From: Nannocystis bainbridge
GTDB lineage: Bacteria > Myxococcota_A > Polyangia > Nannocystales > Nannocystaceae
DNA: 64,000 nt
Reading direction: 5' to 3'
Assembly: GCF_028368995.1 (NCBI RefSeq)
Contig: NZ_JAQNDL010000002.1
Coordinates: forward strand, 62,001 to 126,000
Each line of letters starts with the position of its first letter. The stretch's first letter is position 1. The notes beneath the pieces were generated by a model. That model was not told the origin of the DNA. It saw nothing but the letters and a program-made list of their open reading frames with translations, and did no database searches. Positions 25,659 to 41,476 of the stretch are shown piece after piece. The position numbers and the translations under genes were made by a program.

Positions 25659-25853
25659 AGCTTTGCAGGCTTGCAAGGCGGACCCAACGAGGCCGCGGCA
25701 GCCGGGCCGAGAGATATCACGAGGGCCGGCGCGGCTCTACCGTTTCCTCGCCGGAGTCGGCAAATCTCGGCGCGCGGAGCCCGGCCGCGGGCGTGTGAGC
25801 TTGAGCGGCCCCGCTGTCGCACGACCTCGCCTCGGCCGAGGCTAGCCTCGGCC

Positions 25854-26338
<485 letters not shown>

Positions 26339-26342
<4 letters not shown>

Positions 26343-26947
26343 ACGAGCCGCGGGTCGAGGGCTTTCGCGGCGGGGCGACCGAGCTGCGCGGGCTGCTCGG
26401 GCGGGCCTTCTGCGACAACCCCGGGATGGTCGCGACGCTCGGCGACGCGCGGCCGCGACGGCTGGCGCGCGCGACCCGATTGATGGGCGGCATGACCGGC
26501 ACGGCGCTGGCGAGCGGGACGGTCGAGGTGGTCCGCGCGGGCGGCCGGGTGGCGGCGACGAGCCTGTCTTATGGGCCAGATCAGAAGCCGAGCGGGCGGG
26601 CGCTGGTGCCGATGTACCTGGCGGGTCTCTCGACGGGGCCGCGCTGCCTGATCCGGCTGCTGCGCCTCGACGAGTTCCTGCGCACGCATCACCCGCGGGT
26701 GCCGCACTTCTTCCTCGCGGTGCTCGGGGTCGAGCCGGAGATGCAGGGCCGTCAGCTCGGCTCGGCGCTGCTGCGGGCGCTGTCGGCCCGCGCCGACGCG
26801 GCCGGGCTGCCGTGTTACCTCGAGACCGACCGCGAGCCGGCCAAGCGGCTGTACATGCGCCACGGCTACGAGGTGGTCGGCGAGCACGAGCTCGAGAACC
26901 TCGGCGGGGTGCGGTTCTGGCGGATGCAGCGACCGCCGGCGCGGTAG
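26339..26947 (+). CDS. GNAT-family N-acetyltransferase
   Basis: 202 residues from a GTG overlapping the moaC stop. The C-terminal half has the GNAT acetyl-CoA segment: a beta strand (HFFLAVLGVEPEMQGRQLGSALL, motif V-x-P-x-x-Q-G-x-x-x-G-x-x-L) near 120-142, CYLETDREPAKRLYMRHGYEVV near 155-178 and FWRM at the end. The N-terminal half is less conserved. Acceptor substrate is unknown; myxobacteria have many such proteins. The last codons and stop lie in a 30-bp repeat also found at the end of glmS. Confidence 0.85.
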
Positions 26948-27067
26948 TGATTCGCCGTCACTCGTGCGACGGGGTCGCGCGCATCGCCGGCGCGCAGTGA
27001 TTCGCGTCCGTCGCCGGCGACGGATTTCACGAGTCGTGCGGAGCGCCGGCGCGGTGGTGATGCGCCG

Positions 27068-27074
<7 letters not shown>
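26935..27074. repeat. three imperfect 30-bp direct repeats at two gene ends
   Basis: Copies at 26935-26964, 26986-27015 and 27045-27074 share GCCGGCGCG, GTGAT and CGTC blocks; the first and third differ at only two or three positions. The first holds the acetyltransferase stop codon and the third the glmS stop codon (27068-27070), so the repeat spans the ends of two convergent genes. Confidence 0.7.
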
Positions 27075-28927
<1,853 letters not shown>

Positions 28928-29121
28928 GACTGGAATCTCCTGCCGAGAGAGGGGCGCGGGCCGTCCGGAGCGCCGGGGAGGCCGTGAGGCGAAACCCGGC
29001 GGGCCGTGGATCGAGTCCCGGAAAAGCTGCGGTGCTCGGCCCGCGGGCCCCGTACGCGCGAAGGGGGCCTCGCGCTTCCGCGGGGCCCCCCTGGGGTATC
29101 ACGAGCCGCTGCCGCGGTCGA

Positions 29122-30717
29122 TTACTTGGCCGGGGCGGGCGCGGGCGCCGGTGCGGCGCCAGCAGCCGCGAGGGCGTGGTTGGCGGCGCAGAAGGTGGTG
29201 TCCTTCTCGAGGCACTTGAGGTCGGTGTCGTAGTGGACGATCGTGGCGTCGGGCAGCGCGTCCTTGATCTGCTGCTCGGTCTTGTCGGCGCGGCCGACGA
29301 CGACCACCACCGGCACGTCGTTCATGAACTTGCGCGACATGGTCTTCATGTCGGCGATCTGGACCTTGCGGACCTCGTCGCGGTAGGTCTTGTAGTAGTC
29401 GGCCGGCAGGCCGTAGGTGAGGATCGTGCGCACGCGGCCGGCGACCTGGTCGGCGGTCTCGATGCTCAGCGGGAAGCTGCCGATCGCCTCGCGCGTGACG
29501 TCCTCGAACTCCTTCGCGGTGACGTCGGTGTCGCGCATCTTGTTGATGTGGCCGAACACGGCCTTGAGCATCTCGCCGGTGCTGGCGGTCTTGGTCTTGG
29601 TCCAGATCCGCCAGGTGCCCGGCGCGACGCCCGGCTCCATCTTGGTGTAGATGCCGTAGGTGAGGCCCTTCTCCTCGCGCACGTCGAGGAACAGGCGCCC
29701 GGTCGAGCCGCCGCCGAGGATGTCGGAGGCGAGGTCGAGCTTGATCCACTCGGGGTTCTTGCGCGCGAGCGCGAGGTTGCCGATGCGGATGTCCGACTGC
29801 GCCGAGCCGGGCCGATTGACCAGGTGGACGATCAGCTTGGGCGGGTGCTTGTACGACTTGAAGCCGTTGAGCGGGTTCGACGGGGCCTGGCCCTCGATCG
29901 GCTTCCACTTGGCGAACACCTCGTTGCCGAGCTTCTCCGCCTCGGCGACGGTGACGTCGCCGGAGAGGATCAGGTAGCTGTTGTTCGAGCGGTAGAAGGT
30001 GTCGTGGAACTTCTTGACCGCGTCGACGGTGACGGCGTCGATCCGGGCCTCGGTCGGCAGCGAGCGCCCGTACGGGTGGCCCGCCGGGTAGGCGGCCATG
30101 TCGAACAGCGCGTCGGCGAGGACGTCGGAGTTCGACTTCATCGCCTTGAGGCCGGTCTTGGCCTTCTCCTTGAGCTTGTCGAGCGCGGCCGGCGGGAACG
30201 CCGGGTTGACGACCTCGTCGGCCATCAGCGTCAGCGCCAGCTTGATGTCGCGCTTGAGCACCTGCGTGTAGACGCTGGTGTCGTGGACGCCGGCGCCGGC
30301 GCCGAGGCTGCCGCCGACGAACTCGATCTCCTCGTCGATCTTGGCCTTGGTGCGGGTCTTGGTGCCCTCGCCGAGCATGCTGGCGGTCATCTCGGCCAGC
30401 TGCTCGTCGTCCATGGTGCCGGCCTTGATCACCAGCTGGGCCGAGATCAGCGGGACCTCGTGGTTCTCGACGACGTAGATCTCGAGGCCGTTCTTGGTCT
30501 GGATCTTCTGCAGGTCGGGGAACTGGACCTCGCGCGGCTCGGTCGGCGGCGGCGGGTCCTGGTAGATGCGCGCGGGCTTGTCGGCGACCTGCGGCGCGTC
30601 GGCCGGCTTGTTGGCGTCGGGCGCGGTGGTCTCACCCTTGGGCTTGCCGCAGCCGGGGGCGGCGAGCGCGGCGACGACGAGGGCTGTGGCGAAGGAATGC
30701 GTGGTGCGCGTGAACAT
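29122..30717 (-). CDS. M16-family peptidase-like lipoprotein, non-catalytic partner
   Basis: 531 residues. Signal TTHSFATALVVAALAAPGC is a lipoprotein signal with Cys at about 23. The M16 fold is recognisable: NGLEIYVVENHEVPLISAQLVIKAGTMDDE, and later GGGSTGRLFLDVREEKGLTYGIY. The zinc motif HxxEH is absent; the corresponding stretch reads EMTASMLGEGTKTR. In two-gene M16B systems one subunit carries zinc and the other supplies an Arg/Tyr pair in the C-terminal half, as GLTYG here. It follows its catalytic partner by 35 bases, so the two probably form a heterodimer in the periplasm. Confidence 0.87.
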   Translation of the reverse strand: MFTRTTHSFATALVVAALAAPGCGKPKGETTAPDANKPADAPQVADKPARIYQDPPPPTEPREVQFPDLQKIQTKNGLEIYVVENHEVPLISAQLVIKAGTMDDEQLAEMTASMLGEGTKTRTKAKIDEEIEFVGGSLGAGAGVHDTSVYTQVLKRDIKLALTLMADEVVNPAFPPAALDKLKEKAKTGLKAMKSNSDVLADALFDMAAYPAGHPYGRSLPTEARIDAVTVDAVKKFHDTFYRSNNSYLILSGDVTVAEAEKLGNEVFAKWKPIEGQAPSNPLNGFKSYKHPPKLIVHLVNRPGSAQSDIRIGNLALARKNPEWIKLDLASDILGGGSTGRLFLDVREEKGLTYGIYTKMEPGVAPGTWRIWTKTKTASTGEMLKAVFGHINKMRDTDVTAKEFEDVTREAIGSFPLSIETADQVAGRVRTILTYGLPADYYKTYRDEVRKVQIADMKTMSRKFMNDVPVVVVVGRADKTEQQIKDALPDATIVHYDTDLKCLEKDTTFCAANHALAAAGAAPAPAPAPAK

Positions 30718-30752
30718 GGTCTTTGGCTTCCTGTCCTGGAGGTCAGCGCTGC

Positions 30753-32222
30753 TCAGCCCGGGCCCATCATCGGCGCGCCGGTCGATCCGGGGTTGATCTC
30801 GAGGGTCAGCCAGTTGGCGCCCAGGTACTCGTTGGCGACCCGCTTGATGTCGGCGGGCTTGACCTGCTGGTACTTGTCCAGGTCGGTGAGGACGAACTTG
30901 GGGTCGTTGTGGAACAGCGCGCCGGTGGCGATCGAGTTGGCGCGGCCGGCGTTGGTGGCCAGCGTCTCGACCGTGTCCATCACCTGGCGGTTGATCGCCT
31001 TTTGCAGCTCCTTGGCGGTGATGCCGTTCTTCTGGACCTTGGCGACCTCGTCGCGCACGACCTGCTTGATGGCGTCGAACTTGACGTCCTTGTTGGGCAG
31101 GGCCTGGACGAACACGAGGCCGACGTCGCGCATGGCGAAGTGGGTGCCGCCGCTGACGGCGGTCAGCTTCTTCTCGTCCTGCAGGATCTTCGGGATGCGC
31201 GCCGACTCGCCGACGAGCAGGATGTTGCTCAGCAGGTCGAGGGCGTGGCGGTCGGGGTGGTTGGCGCCGACGGTGTGCCAGCCGAGCAGGAACAGCGACT
31301 GCTGGGCCAGCGGGTCCTCGACGATGGTCTCGATCGGCTTGCTGCGGTCGACCTGGCCGATCGCGGTCGGGGTGCGATCCGGGCCCTTCTTGATGTCGCC
31401 GAAGTACTTCTCGACCTTGGACTTGAGGTCGTTCAGCTCGACGTCGCCGACGAACACCAGCACCGCGTTGTTGGGCGCGTAGTACTTGTCGAAGAACGCC
31501 TGCACGTCGGGGGTCTTGGCGGCGTTGAGGTCCTCGAGGCTGCCGATGACCTCGTGGCCGTAGCCGGTGCCGGTCCAGGCGGCCGACAGCCACTTCTGGA
31601 CGGCGGCCGCGTACGGCACGTTGTCCATGCGCATGGCCTTCTCTTCCTTCACGGCCGAGCGCTGGTTCTCGAAGTTGGCGTCGGTGATCTCGAGCGAGCG
31701 CAGACGGTCCGCCTCCAACCACAAGCCGAGCTCCAGGTACTGGCTCGGCAGGTTGTTGTAGTAGATCGTCATGTCGTAGTTGGTGCCGGCGTTGTTGTTG
31801 CCGCCCACGCGCTGCACGAAGGTCAGGTGGCCCATCGGCGGCACGTTCTTGCTGCCCTCGAACATCATGTGCTCGAACAGGTGGGCGAAGCCGGTGCGGC
31901 CCTGGACCTCGTCGCGCGAGCCGACGTCGTACAGGAGCGTCATGTTGAACGCCGGGGTCGAGTGGTCCTCGACGACGTAGACGCGCAGGCCGTTGGCGAG
32001 CGAGAACTCCTGGACCGGGAGGTCGAAGGCGAGCCCGCCCTTGGCCGGCTTCTTGGCGGCCGTGGTCTTGCTTCCGGGCGCAGGATCCGCGGCGGGCGCG
32101 GCGTCAGCGGCGATCGAGGAGAGCGTCAGGCCACCGCAGAGGGTGAACAGGGCCAGGGTGCGGCCGGCGCGGCCGGAGAGGGTTCGGCGCGATCGTCCGT
32201 GAGACTTCAGCGTGGGCGACAT
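30753..32222 (-). CDS. M16-family zinc peptidase, catalytic subunit
   Basis: 489 residues. A signal peptide (TLALFTLCGGLTLSSIAADA) is followed by the M16 core NGLRVYVVEDHSTPAFNMTLLYDVGSRDE. The inverted zinc motif HLFEH is at H114-E117-H118, with the third ligand a Glu at 193 or 194 (VKEEKAMR). The second half has ILLVGESARIPKIL and lacks a second HxxEH, as expected. Members act in the periplasm on peptides or misfolded proteins. A divergent promoter region of about 450 bases lies upstream. Confidence 0.88.
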   Translation of the reverse strand: MSPTLKSHGRSRRTLSGRAGRTLALFTLCGGLTLSSIAADAAPAADPAPGSKTTAAKKPAKGGLAFDLPVQEFSLANGLRVYVVEDHSTPAFNMTLLYDVGSRDEVQGRTGFAHLFEHMMFEGSKNVPPMGHLTFVQRVGGNNNAGTNYDMTIYYNNLPSQYLELGLWLEADRLRSLEITDANFENQRSAVKEEKAMRMDNVPYAAAVQKWLSAAWTGTGYGHEVIGSLEDLNAAKTPDVQAFFDKYYAPNNAVLVFVGDVELNDLKSKVEKYFGDIKKGPDRTPTAIGQVDRSKPIETIVEDPLAQQSLFLLGWHTVGANHPDRHALDLLSNILLVGESARIPKILQDEKKLTAVSGGTHFAMRDVGLVFVQALPNKDVKFDAIKQVVRDEVAKVQKNGITAKELQKAINRQVMDTVETLATNAGRANSIATGALFHNDPKFVLTDLDKYQQVKPADIKRVANEYLGANWLTLEINPGSTGAPMMGPG

Positions 32223-32670
32223 GGGATTTGGTCGTCTCCTGCGAGGGCCGCAACCTAGCACACGGCCCCAGTGGCGGTGGGACAAAGCGGGACCCTCGCA
32301 GGCGCCCGAGACCCATCCTCCCACCTGCTTTGTGCCGCGCTGCCGAGCAAGAGAACTCACGTGATTCGCGGGGCGCCCGCGCGGCAGGCCACGGGCTTCG
32401 GACCCCCAATTTCACCGCGATCGTCGCCAGACCCTCGGGCCAGGTCGTCAGGGGCAGGCGCCGGCGGCGCCTCGGCGGGAGCGGCCGGCGACGTCCGCGT
32501 GTGACCCCGCCTACGTGGCGCAGGGCCGCTGGCGTCGGGCTGAGCGCCGGTAGGACGGTTGACAGCGCCTTTGGGCTAATCCTATAAAGCGCGCGCCCTG
32601 GGGCCCGCTCCTGCGATCCTCAGAGCACGGTCAATTCGCAGGGCTCGGCCCTTCGAGGCTGAACAAATGC
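32223..32670. other. long intergenic region between M16 peptidase and tRNA-Gln
   Basis: 448 bases divide divergent transcription units. The only sites I can support are the promoter at 32559-32588 that reads toward the tRNA gene. I see no open reading frame with coding character and no repeat-family array. Confidence 0.5.
32559..32588 (+). promoter_or_regulatory. sigma-70 promoter for tRNA-Gln and prs
   Basis: TTGACA at 32559-32564 and TATAAA at 32583-32588, with an 18-bp spacer, form a strong housekeeping promoter. A start near 32595 would give a short leader before the mature tRNA at 32671. Confidence 0.7.
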
Positions 32671-32742
32671 TGGGGCGTCGGCAAGTGGTAAGCCAGCGGT
32701 TTTTGGTACCGCCATTCGTAGGTTCGAATCCTACCGCCCCAA
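32671..32742 (+). tRNA. tRNA-Gln (UUG anticodon)
   Basis: The cloverleaf is complete. TGGGGCG pairs with CGCCCCA (7-bp acceptor stem), and the D-arm GTC..AAGTGGTAA and T-arm GTAGG-TTCGAAT-CCTAC are standard. The anticodon loop is TTTTGGT in a GCGGT/ACCGC stem, so positions 34-36 read TTG, decoding CAA glutamine. CCA is not encoded. It lies 35 bases before prs under a strong promoter. Confidence 0.93.
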
Positions 32743-32777
32743 TTCATCTCCGCTGACCTTCGACCGAGGACCCGCGC

Positions 32778-33725
<948 letters not shown>

Positions 33726-33868
33726 CTCTACGGTCTCACGACCGACAATGGTCGCACCGACCGACCAAGACCTCTGCCCGACCGGCGGCGAGCCCGATGG
33801 TGTGGTTCCCACCCGGAGGCGAGACAAGAGGGTCCCGAACGGACCCGACGAGAGAAGAGACAATCACC

Positions 33869-34561
33869 ATGAATCAGCAACGCGAACTCACGGTTCAGAT
33901 CCGGACCGGCACTGGCAAGGGCGAGGCCCACAAGCTCCGCGCGTCCGGCAAGATCCCCGGCGTGATCTACGGCCACGGCGGCGAGCACCTGACGATCGCC
34001 CTCGACCCGCTGCTCCTGCGCAAGGCCGCCGACCCGGCCCGCAAGCGCAACACCTGGTACGCCATCCGCGTCCAGGAAGAGGGCAAGGCCGACCGCGTCG
34101 AGTCGTGCATCATCGTCGATCGCCAGCTCGACCTGGTCCGCGACGACATCTTGCACGTCGACTTCCTGCGCGTCGACCCGAACCGCGAGCTCGAGATCAA
34201 GCTGCCGCTCGAGTTCACGGGCCGCGCGGCGGGCGTGGCCGTCGGTGGCACGCTGAAGACCATCGCCCGCGAGGTCCGCGTCGCGGTCAAGCCGGCCGAC
34301 GTGCCGACCAGCTTCATCGTCGACGTGACGCCGCTCGAGGGCGGGCAGACGCTGCGCGTGCGCGACGTGAAGTTCCCGGAGGGTCGCCTGCTCGACCACC
34401 CGAACATCCCGCTCGTCCTCGTCGAGTCCGCCAAGGTCAAGCAGGACGAGGGCGCCGAGGCTGCGGCGGGCAAGAAGCCCGCTGCGGGCAAGGCTGCGCC
34501 GGCCAAGGCCGCTCCGGCCAAGGCGGCGGCCGCTCCGGCCAAGGACGCCAAGAAGAAGTGA
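33869..34561 (+). CDS. rplY: 50S ribosomal protein L25, CTC-type long form
   Basis: 230 residues. The 5S-rRNA-binding L25 domain (residues 1-95) has KLRASGKIPGVIYGHGG and LVRDDILHVDFLRVDPN. A second TL5/CTC beta domain reaches residue 190, and the last 45 residues are an Ala/Lys-rich tail built of KAAPAK steps. This longer CTC form is usual outside Enterobacteria. The 143-base leader from prs has a GGGTCC-CGAAC-GGACCC hairpin near 33831 that might control expression. Confidence 0.95.
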   Translation: MNQQRELTVQIRTGTGKGEAHKLRASGKIPGVIYGHGGEHLTIALDPLLLRKAADPARKRNTWYAIRVQEEGKADRVESCIIVDRQLDLVRDDILHVDFLRVDPNRELEIKLPLEFTGRAAGVAVGGTLKTIAREVRVAVKPADVPTSFIVDVTPLEGGQTLRVRDVKFPEGRLLDHPNIPLVLVESAKVKQDEGAEAAAGKKPAAGKAAPAKAAPAKAAAAPAKDAKKK

Positions 34562-34593
34562 GCCTCCACCGCCGATGTTGAGGGCGCGCGCAG

Positions 34594-35172
34594 ATGGCCG
34601 ACCAGGCGCCATGGCTCCTCGTGGGCCTCGGGAACCCCGGGGCCCGCTACGCGCGCACGCGCCACAACATCGGCTTCATGGCGGTCGACGCCTGGTGCGA
34701 CAAGGCCACGAGCTCACCGAGCTGGTCCGAGAAGTGGAAGGCGCAAGTCGCCACCCTCGGCACCGGCTCTTCGCGCGTCGTGGCCTTGAAGCCGCAGACC
34801 TTCATGAACCGGTCCGGCCAGAGCGTCGTCCCGGCCGCTCAATTCTTGCGCGTGCCGCCGCCGCAGATCCTCGTCGTCCACGACGAGGTCGACTTCCCGC
34901 TCGGTCGCCTGGCGGTCAAGAAGGGCGGGGGTCACGGGGGTCACAATGGCCTGCGTGATATCCTGCAGCTGCTCGGCAACGGCGATTTCCTGCGGATCCG
35001 CCTCGGCATCGGCAGGCCCGTGCACGGCGAGGTCGCCGATCACGTGCTTTCCGACTTCCGGCCCGACGAGGAGCCGGTCGTCGACGACCTGCTCGCCCGC
35101 GCCGTCGCGGCGATCACCAGCGTGACCCGCGAAGGCGTGGTCACGGCGATGAACAAGTTCAACACCACCTGA
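34594..35172 (+). CDS. pth: peptidyl-tRNA hydrolase
   Basis: 192 residues, normal for Pth. VGLGNPGARYARTRHNIGF carries the catalytic His, FMNRSGQSV the conserved Asn, and VVHDEVDFPLGRLAVKKGGGHGGHNGLRDI the Asp and the substrate-binding loop. The enzyme recycles peptidyl-tRNA dropped from the ribosome. The gene lies 32 bases after rplY and is probably co-transcribed with it. Confidence 0.97.
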   Translation: MADQAPWLLVGLGNPGARYARTRHNIGFMAVDAWCDKATSSPSWSEKWKAQVATLGTGSSRVVALKPQTFMNRSGQSVVPAAQFLRVPPPQILVVHDEVDFPLGRLAVKKGGGHGGHNGLRDILQLLGNGDFLRIRLGIGRPVHGEVADHVLSDFRPDEEPVVDDLLARAVAAITSVTREGVVTAMNKFNTT

Positions 35173-35265
35173 CCCCTGGCGCCCGTCGCCAGCTCTCCCA
35201 TCCCAGCTTCCCGGCCCTCCGTGCCGGTTTTCCGGCCCCTTGGGGCCCGAGTAAGGACTCCCCCC

Positions 35266-37485
<2,220 letters not shown>

Positions 37486-37536
37486 TTTCCGCCGCGCGGC
37501 CCTCTTGCGGGGGGACGCGTTCGGGGGTACACCTCG

Positions 37537-37573
37537 CGGCCCGTCCGGATGTTCCGGGCGGGCCGTTTGCTTT
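37537..37573 (+). terminator. terminator hairpin after hppA
   Basis: CGGCCCG-T-CCGG and CCGG-G-CGGGCCG pair across a 5-nt loop, followed by TTTGCTTT. The stem has about eleven pairs and lies some 50 bases after the hppA stop, before rpsF. Confidence 0.7.
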
Positions 37574-37663
37574 GCGGCTCGTCCGCGGGCGAGCGACGAG
37601 GCCCTTCGGGGTCTCCCTCCTTGCTCCCATGGTGGGGGCCAGCAAGTCCACAAGGAGACTTAC

Positions 37664-38164
37664 ATGTCCGAAAGTACAGTCGGCCAGGTCGTCTCGGTCC
37701 AGTCGCGCAAGGGCACCAAGCGCGAGTACGAGACCGTCATCATCCTTCGGCCCAACGTCAACAAGACCGGCATCCTCGAGCTCGTGCACAAGATGCAGGG
37801 CGTGTTCGAGAAGTACGGCGCGCGTCTCATCAAGATCGAGAACTGGGGCAGCCGTACGCTGGCCTTCCCGATCAAGCGCTCGCCGACCGGCATCTACCTC
37901 TACTGGCGCTTCCTCGGCGGCTCCGACATCGTCCACGAGTTCGAGCGCATCCTGCAGATCGCCGAGTCCGTGCTCCGCTACTACACGGTGCGGGTCGAGG
38001 ACGACGTCGACCCCGACGCGCGGCCCTCGGAGATGACCGAGGACCTGCTGCAGGCGGTGGCCGAGCCGCCGCCCGAGCCGGAGCCGCAGCCAGAGCCGGT
38101 GCGTGAGGAAGAGGATCGCTTCGTCTCTGACGACGGCGATTTCGACGAGGAGAGGAGGCGCTAA
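37664..38164 (+). CDS. rpsF: 30S ribosomal protein S6
   Basis: 166 residues. The S6 fold occupies about 20-115 (KREYETVIILRPNVNKTGILELVHKMQGVFEKYGARLIKIENWGSRTLAFPIKRSPTGIYLYWRF), extended by an acidic, Pro-rich tail (PEPEPQPEPVREEEDRF) not seen in E. coli. A good AAGGAG precedes the ATG. It is first of the rpsF-rpsR-rplI ribosomal operon. A TATAAT-like promoter is not obvious in the gap. Confidence 0.95.
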   Translation: MSESTVGQVVSVQSRKGTKREYETVIILRPNVNKTGILELVHKMQGVFEKYGARLIKIENWGSRTLAFPIKRSPTGIYLYWRFLGGSDIVHEFERILQIAESVLRYYTVRVEDDVDPDARPSEMTEDLLQAVAEPPPEPEPQPEPVREEEDRFVSDDGDFDEERRR

Positions 38165-38167
38165 GTC

Positions 38168-38404
38168 ATGAGCGAAGAGAAGACATCCCGCCCGAGCAAG
38201 GCCAGCCGTGCTTCGTTGCTCGCCAGCGACAAGACCCTGGTCATCGACTACAAGAACCCGCAGCTGCTGCGCGCCTTCCTCACGGATCGCGGCAAGATCG
38301 TCCCCGCCCGGATCTCCGGCGTGACGGCCAAGCAGCAGCGCCAGATCACCAAGGCGGTCAAGCGCGCGCGCATGCTCGCGTTGCTGCCGTACACGGTGGC
38401 CTGA
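38168..38404 (+). CDS. rpsR: 30S ribosomal protein S18
   Basis: 78 residues, typical for S18. VIDYKNPQLLRAFLTDRGKIVPARISGVTAKQQRQITKAVKRARMLALLPYT is the diagnostic core. It binds S6 on the platform of the 30S subunit and follows rpsF after three bases. The frame and length leave no doubt. Confidence 0.96.
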   Translation: MSEEKTSRPSKASRASLLASDKTLVIDYKNPQLLRAFLTDRGKIVPARISGVTAKQQRQITKAVKRARMLALLPYTVA

Positions 38405-38431
38405 CCTCGAGGACAGAAAGGTTAACCGCTC

Positions 38432-38878
38432 ATGTTGGAACTCATCCTTCGCAGCGACGTGCCCGGCCTCGGCCGCGCCGGCGAGGTGGTCAAGGTGCGC
38501 CCGGGTTACGGCCGCAACTACCTCATCCCGCGCGGGTTCGCGCTCGCCGCCACCCGCGGCAACATCGCCCAGCTCGAGCACCAGAAGCGCCTGATCGCCG
38601 CCGAGCAGGCCCGCGTGCTCGCCGAGCACAAGGCGATGGCGCAGAAGCTCAAGGGCGTGTCCGTCTCGATCGCCCGCAAGAAGGGCGGCGAGGGCAAGCT
38701 GTTCGGCTCGGTGTCCACCAAGGACATCGCCGAGGCGCTGGCCAACCAGAACATCACGATCGACCGCAAGCTGATCAAGCTCGACGAGCCGTTCAAGAAC
38801 ATCGGCACCTACGAGGTCCCGGTGCGCTTCAGCGGCGACATCACCGAGACGATCCGCGTCAACGTGGTCGGCGTGTGA
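38432..38878 (+). CDS. rplI: 50S ribosomal protein L9
   Basis: 148 residues. The N-terminal RNA-binding domain MLELILRSDVPGLGRAGEVVKVRPGYGRNYLIPRGFA is unmistakable, followed by the long connecting helix and C-terminal domain. The gene is third in the rpsF-rpsR-rplI operon and is followed by a hairpin terminator. Confidence 0.97.
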   Translation: MLELILRSDVPGLGRAGEVVKVRPGYGRNYLIPRGFALAATRGNIAQLEHQKRLIAAEQARVLAEHKAMAQKLKGVSVSIARKKGGEGKLFGSVSTKDIAEALANQNITIDRKLIKLDEPFKNIGTYEVPVRFSGDITETIRVNVVGV

Positions 38879-38921
38879 ACGCCGGGCCGGCCCGTCTCGG
38901 GTCGGTCACGTGAGAAGAAGA

Positions 38922-38956
38922 CGAGGGGTCCGCGATGCGGGCCCCTCGGCGCTTTC
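38922..38956 (+). terminator. terminator after rplI
   Basis: CGAGGGG-T-CCGC and GCGG-G-CCCCTCG pair across a GAT loop, an 11-bp stem, followed by GCGCTTT. It ends the ribosomal operon before the converging lipoprotein gene at 39057. Confidence 0.75.
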
Positions 38957-39056
38957 GGGAGTCGGTGTGAGCGGCGTCGAGGACGCCGACGATGTCAGCC
39001 GTTCGTCCGCGATGCGGGCGCTCGCGTTGGGCGCCCCGACGAACGCCGCTCGCGGC

Positions 39057-39293
39057 TCACTCGCCTTGCAGGCGCTGGGCGCTGCAGTCGCCCATCAGGC
39101 ACTGGGCCGAGTACACGCCCTTCTGGCCGCAGCCGGCGACGTGATACTTGCCGTAGACCTCGTCGCCGCGGACCTTGAGCTTGTCGGCGTCGCACTTGAA
39201 GTCGGTGGCGGCCTGGGTGCGCGTGACTTTCTCCAGCTTGCCGGCGCAGGCCGAGAGCGTGAGGGCGGCGAGAGCGACGAAGACGTAGCGCAT
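39057..39293 (-). CDS. small exported lipoprotein
   Basis: 78 residues. MRYVFVALAALTLSAC is a clear lipoprotein signal with Cys at 16. The mature part of about 62 residues has four further cysteines (ATDFKCDAD, VAGCGQKG, AQCLMGDC), which fits a small disulfide-bonded surface protein. The start ATG is the only one before the signal. It is convergent with the ribosomal operon and divergent from the next gene. Similar short Cys-rich lipoproteins are common in myxobacteria, with unknown roles. Confidence 0.75.
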   Translation of the reverse strand: MRYVFVALAALTLSACAGKLEKVTRTQAATDFKCDADKLKVRGDEVYGKYHVAGCGQKGVYSAQCLMGDCSAQRLQGE

Positions 39294-39340
39294 GCCGGTC
39301 ACCTTGCCACGACGGGCCCTGGCGTGAAAGTCTGCCGCAG

Positions 39341-39838
39341 ATGGAGCGCCACTACCTCGCCGACTACGACGCGCTCGGGCTGCCGCCCGACGAAGCGCTG
39401 CGCCGCGTGATCGCTCGCGCCGACGCCGACGCGCAATTCTTCGAAGACCTCGACCGCTTGATGTTCGAGCTCGCGCCGATGACTGCCGACCAGCTCGACT
39501 GTCACGCGCCCAAGTTCGTCGTGGTGGCGATGGACGGCGGAGGCAGCGCTTACGGGCGCTACGTCGACGCCAAGGTCGCACGCACCGTCGGCCTCCCGTG
39601 GGTGATGTGGGATCACGAGGATGACGCGCTCATCTACCTGGCCGACGACACCGCCGCCTTCTTCTCGGGCCTCATCGATTTTCGCCTCCATCACACGCCG
39701 AACGATCCGAGCGCTCGCCGCGTGCGCGCGGTGCTGACGGAGCTCGGGCTAGAGCTCGGCGCGCCGGGCAAGAGCATGCCGGGCTTCCTCGCCGGCAAGC
39801 CCGCCGCGTGGTTGCCGGCGGGCCCGCTGTCGCACTAG
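39341..39838 (+). CDS. hypothetical cytoplasmic protein
   Basis: 165 residues, acidic, no signal or membrane segment. It is predicted mixed alpha/beta with APKFVVVAMDGGGSAYGRYV and LPWVMWDHEDDALIYLADDTAAFFSGLIDF. The latter resembles the W-x-x-D-x-x-x-x-x-Y-(L/I)-A-x-x-(T/S)-x-x-F pattern of SMI1/KNR4-like immunity or regulator domains, but the match is partial and I would not name it. It lies before dnaB on the same strand, 60 bases apart. Confidence 0.65.
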   Translation: MERHYLADYDALGLPPDEALRRVIARADADAQFFEDLDRLMFELAPMTADQLDCHAPKFVVVAMDGGGSAYGRYVDAKVARTVGLPWVMWDHEDDALIYLADDTAAFFSGLIDFRLHHTPNDPSARRVRAVLTELGLELGAPGKSMPGFLAGKPAAWLPAGPLSH

Positions 39839-39897
39839 TTGCGCCGCCCGCGTGCTCGACAGCGGGCGCGCGGCTCGTGCATCCTCCGGGGCTGACG

Positions 39898-41313
<1,416 letters not shown>

Positions 41314-41476
41314 GGCCCGCCGGGAGGCGGCCTGGGGGCCACGGGCCGGCGCGGGCCGGGCTGCGCCATCGCCGATCGATCGCCGCGCCGCCCGCAGGAT
41401 CGCCTGAAACGCCAGCAGGGGCCGTTTGTTCGCAACGTAGCGGCGCCGGCGCGGTCCGTGCTAGGTTGTGGGGGCG

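Noticed and set aside
26561..26582. CCTGTC-TTAT-GGGCCAG in the acetyltransferase gene as a repeat copy
   Set aside because: Only a partial match with a broken arm; it may be chance.
28928..29121. glmS-type ribozyme or riboswitch upstream of glmS
   Set aside because: I can see no conserved core or pseudoknot elements; the stretch is GC-rich with one plain GGGGGCC/GGCCCCC hairpin.
33831..33847. GGGTCC-CGAAC-GGACCC before rplY as a member of the repeat family
   Set aside because: The loop is not 4 nt and the ACATG/ACAGG core is missing. It may be a leader hairpin of its own.
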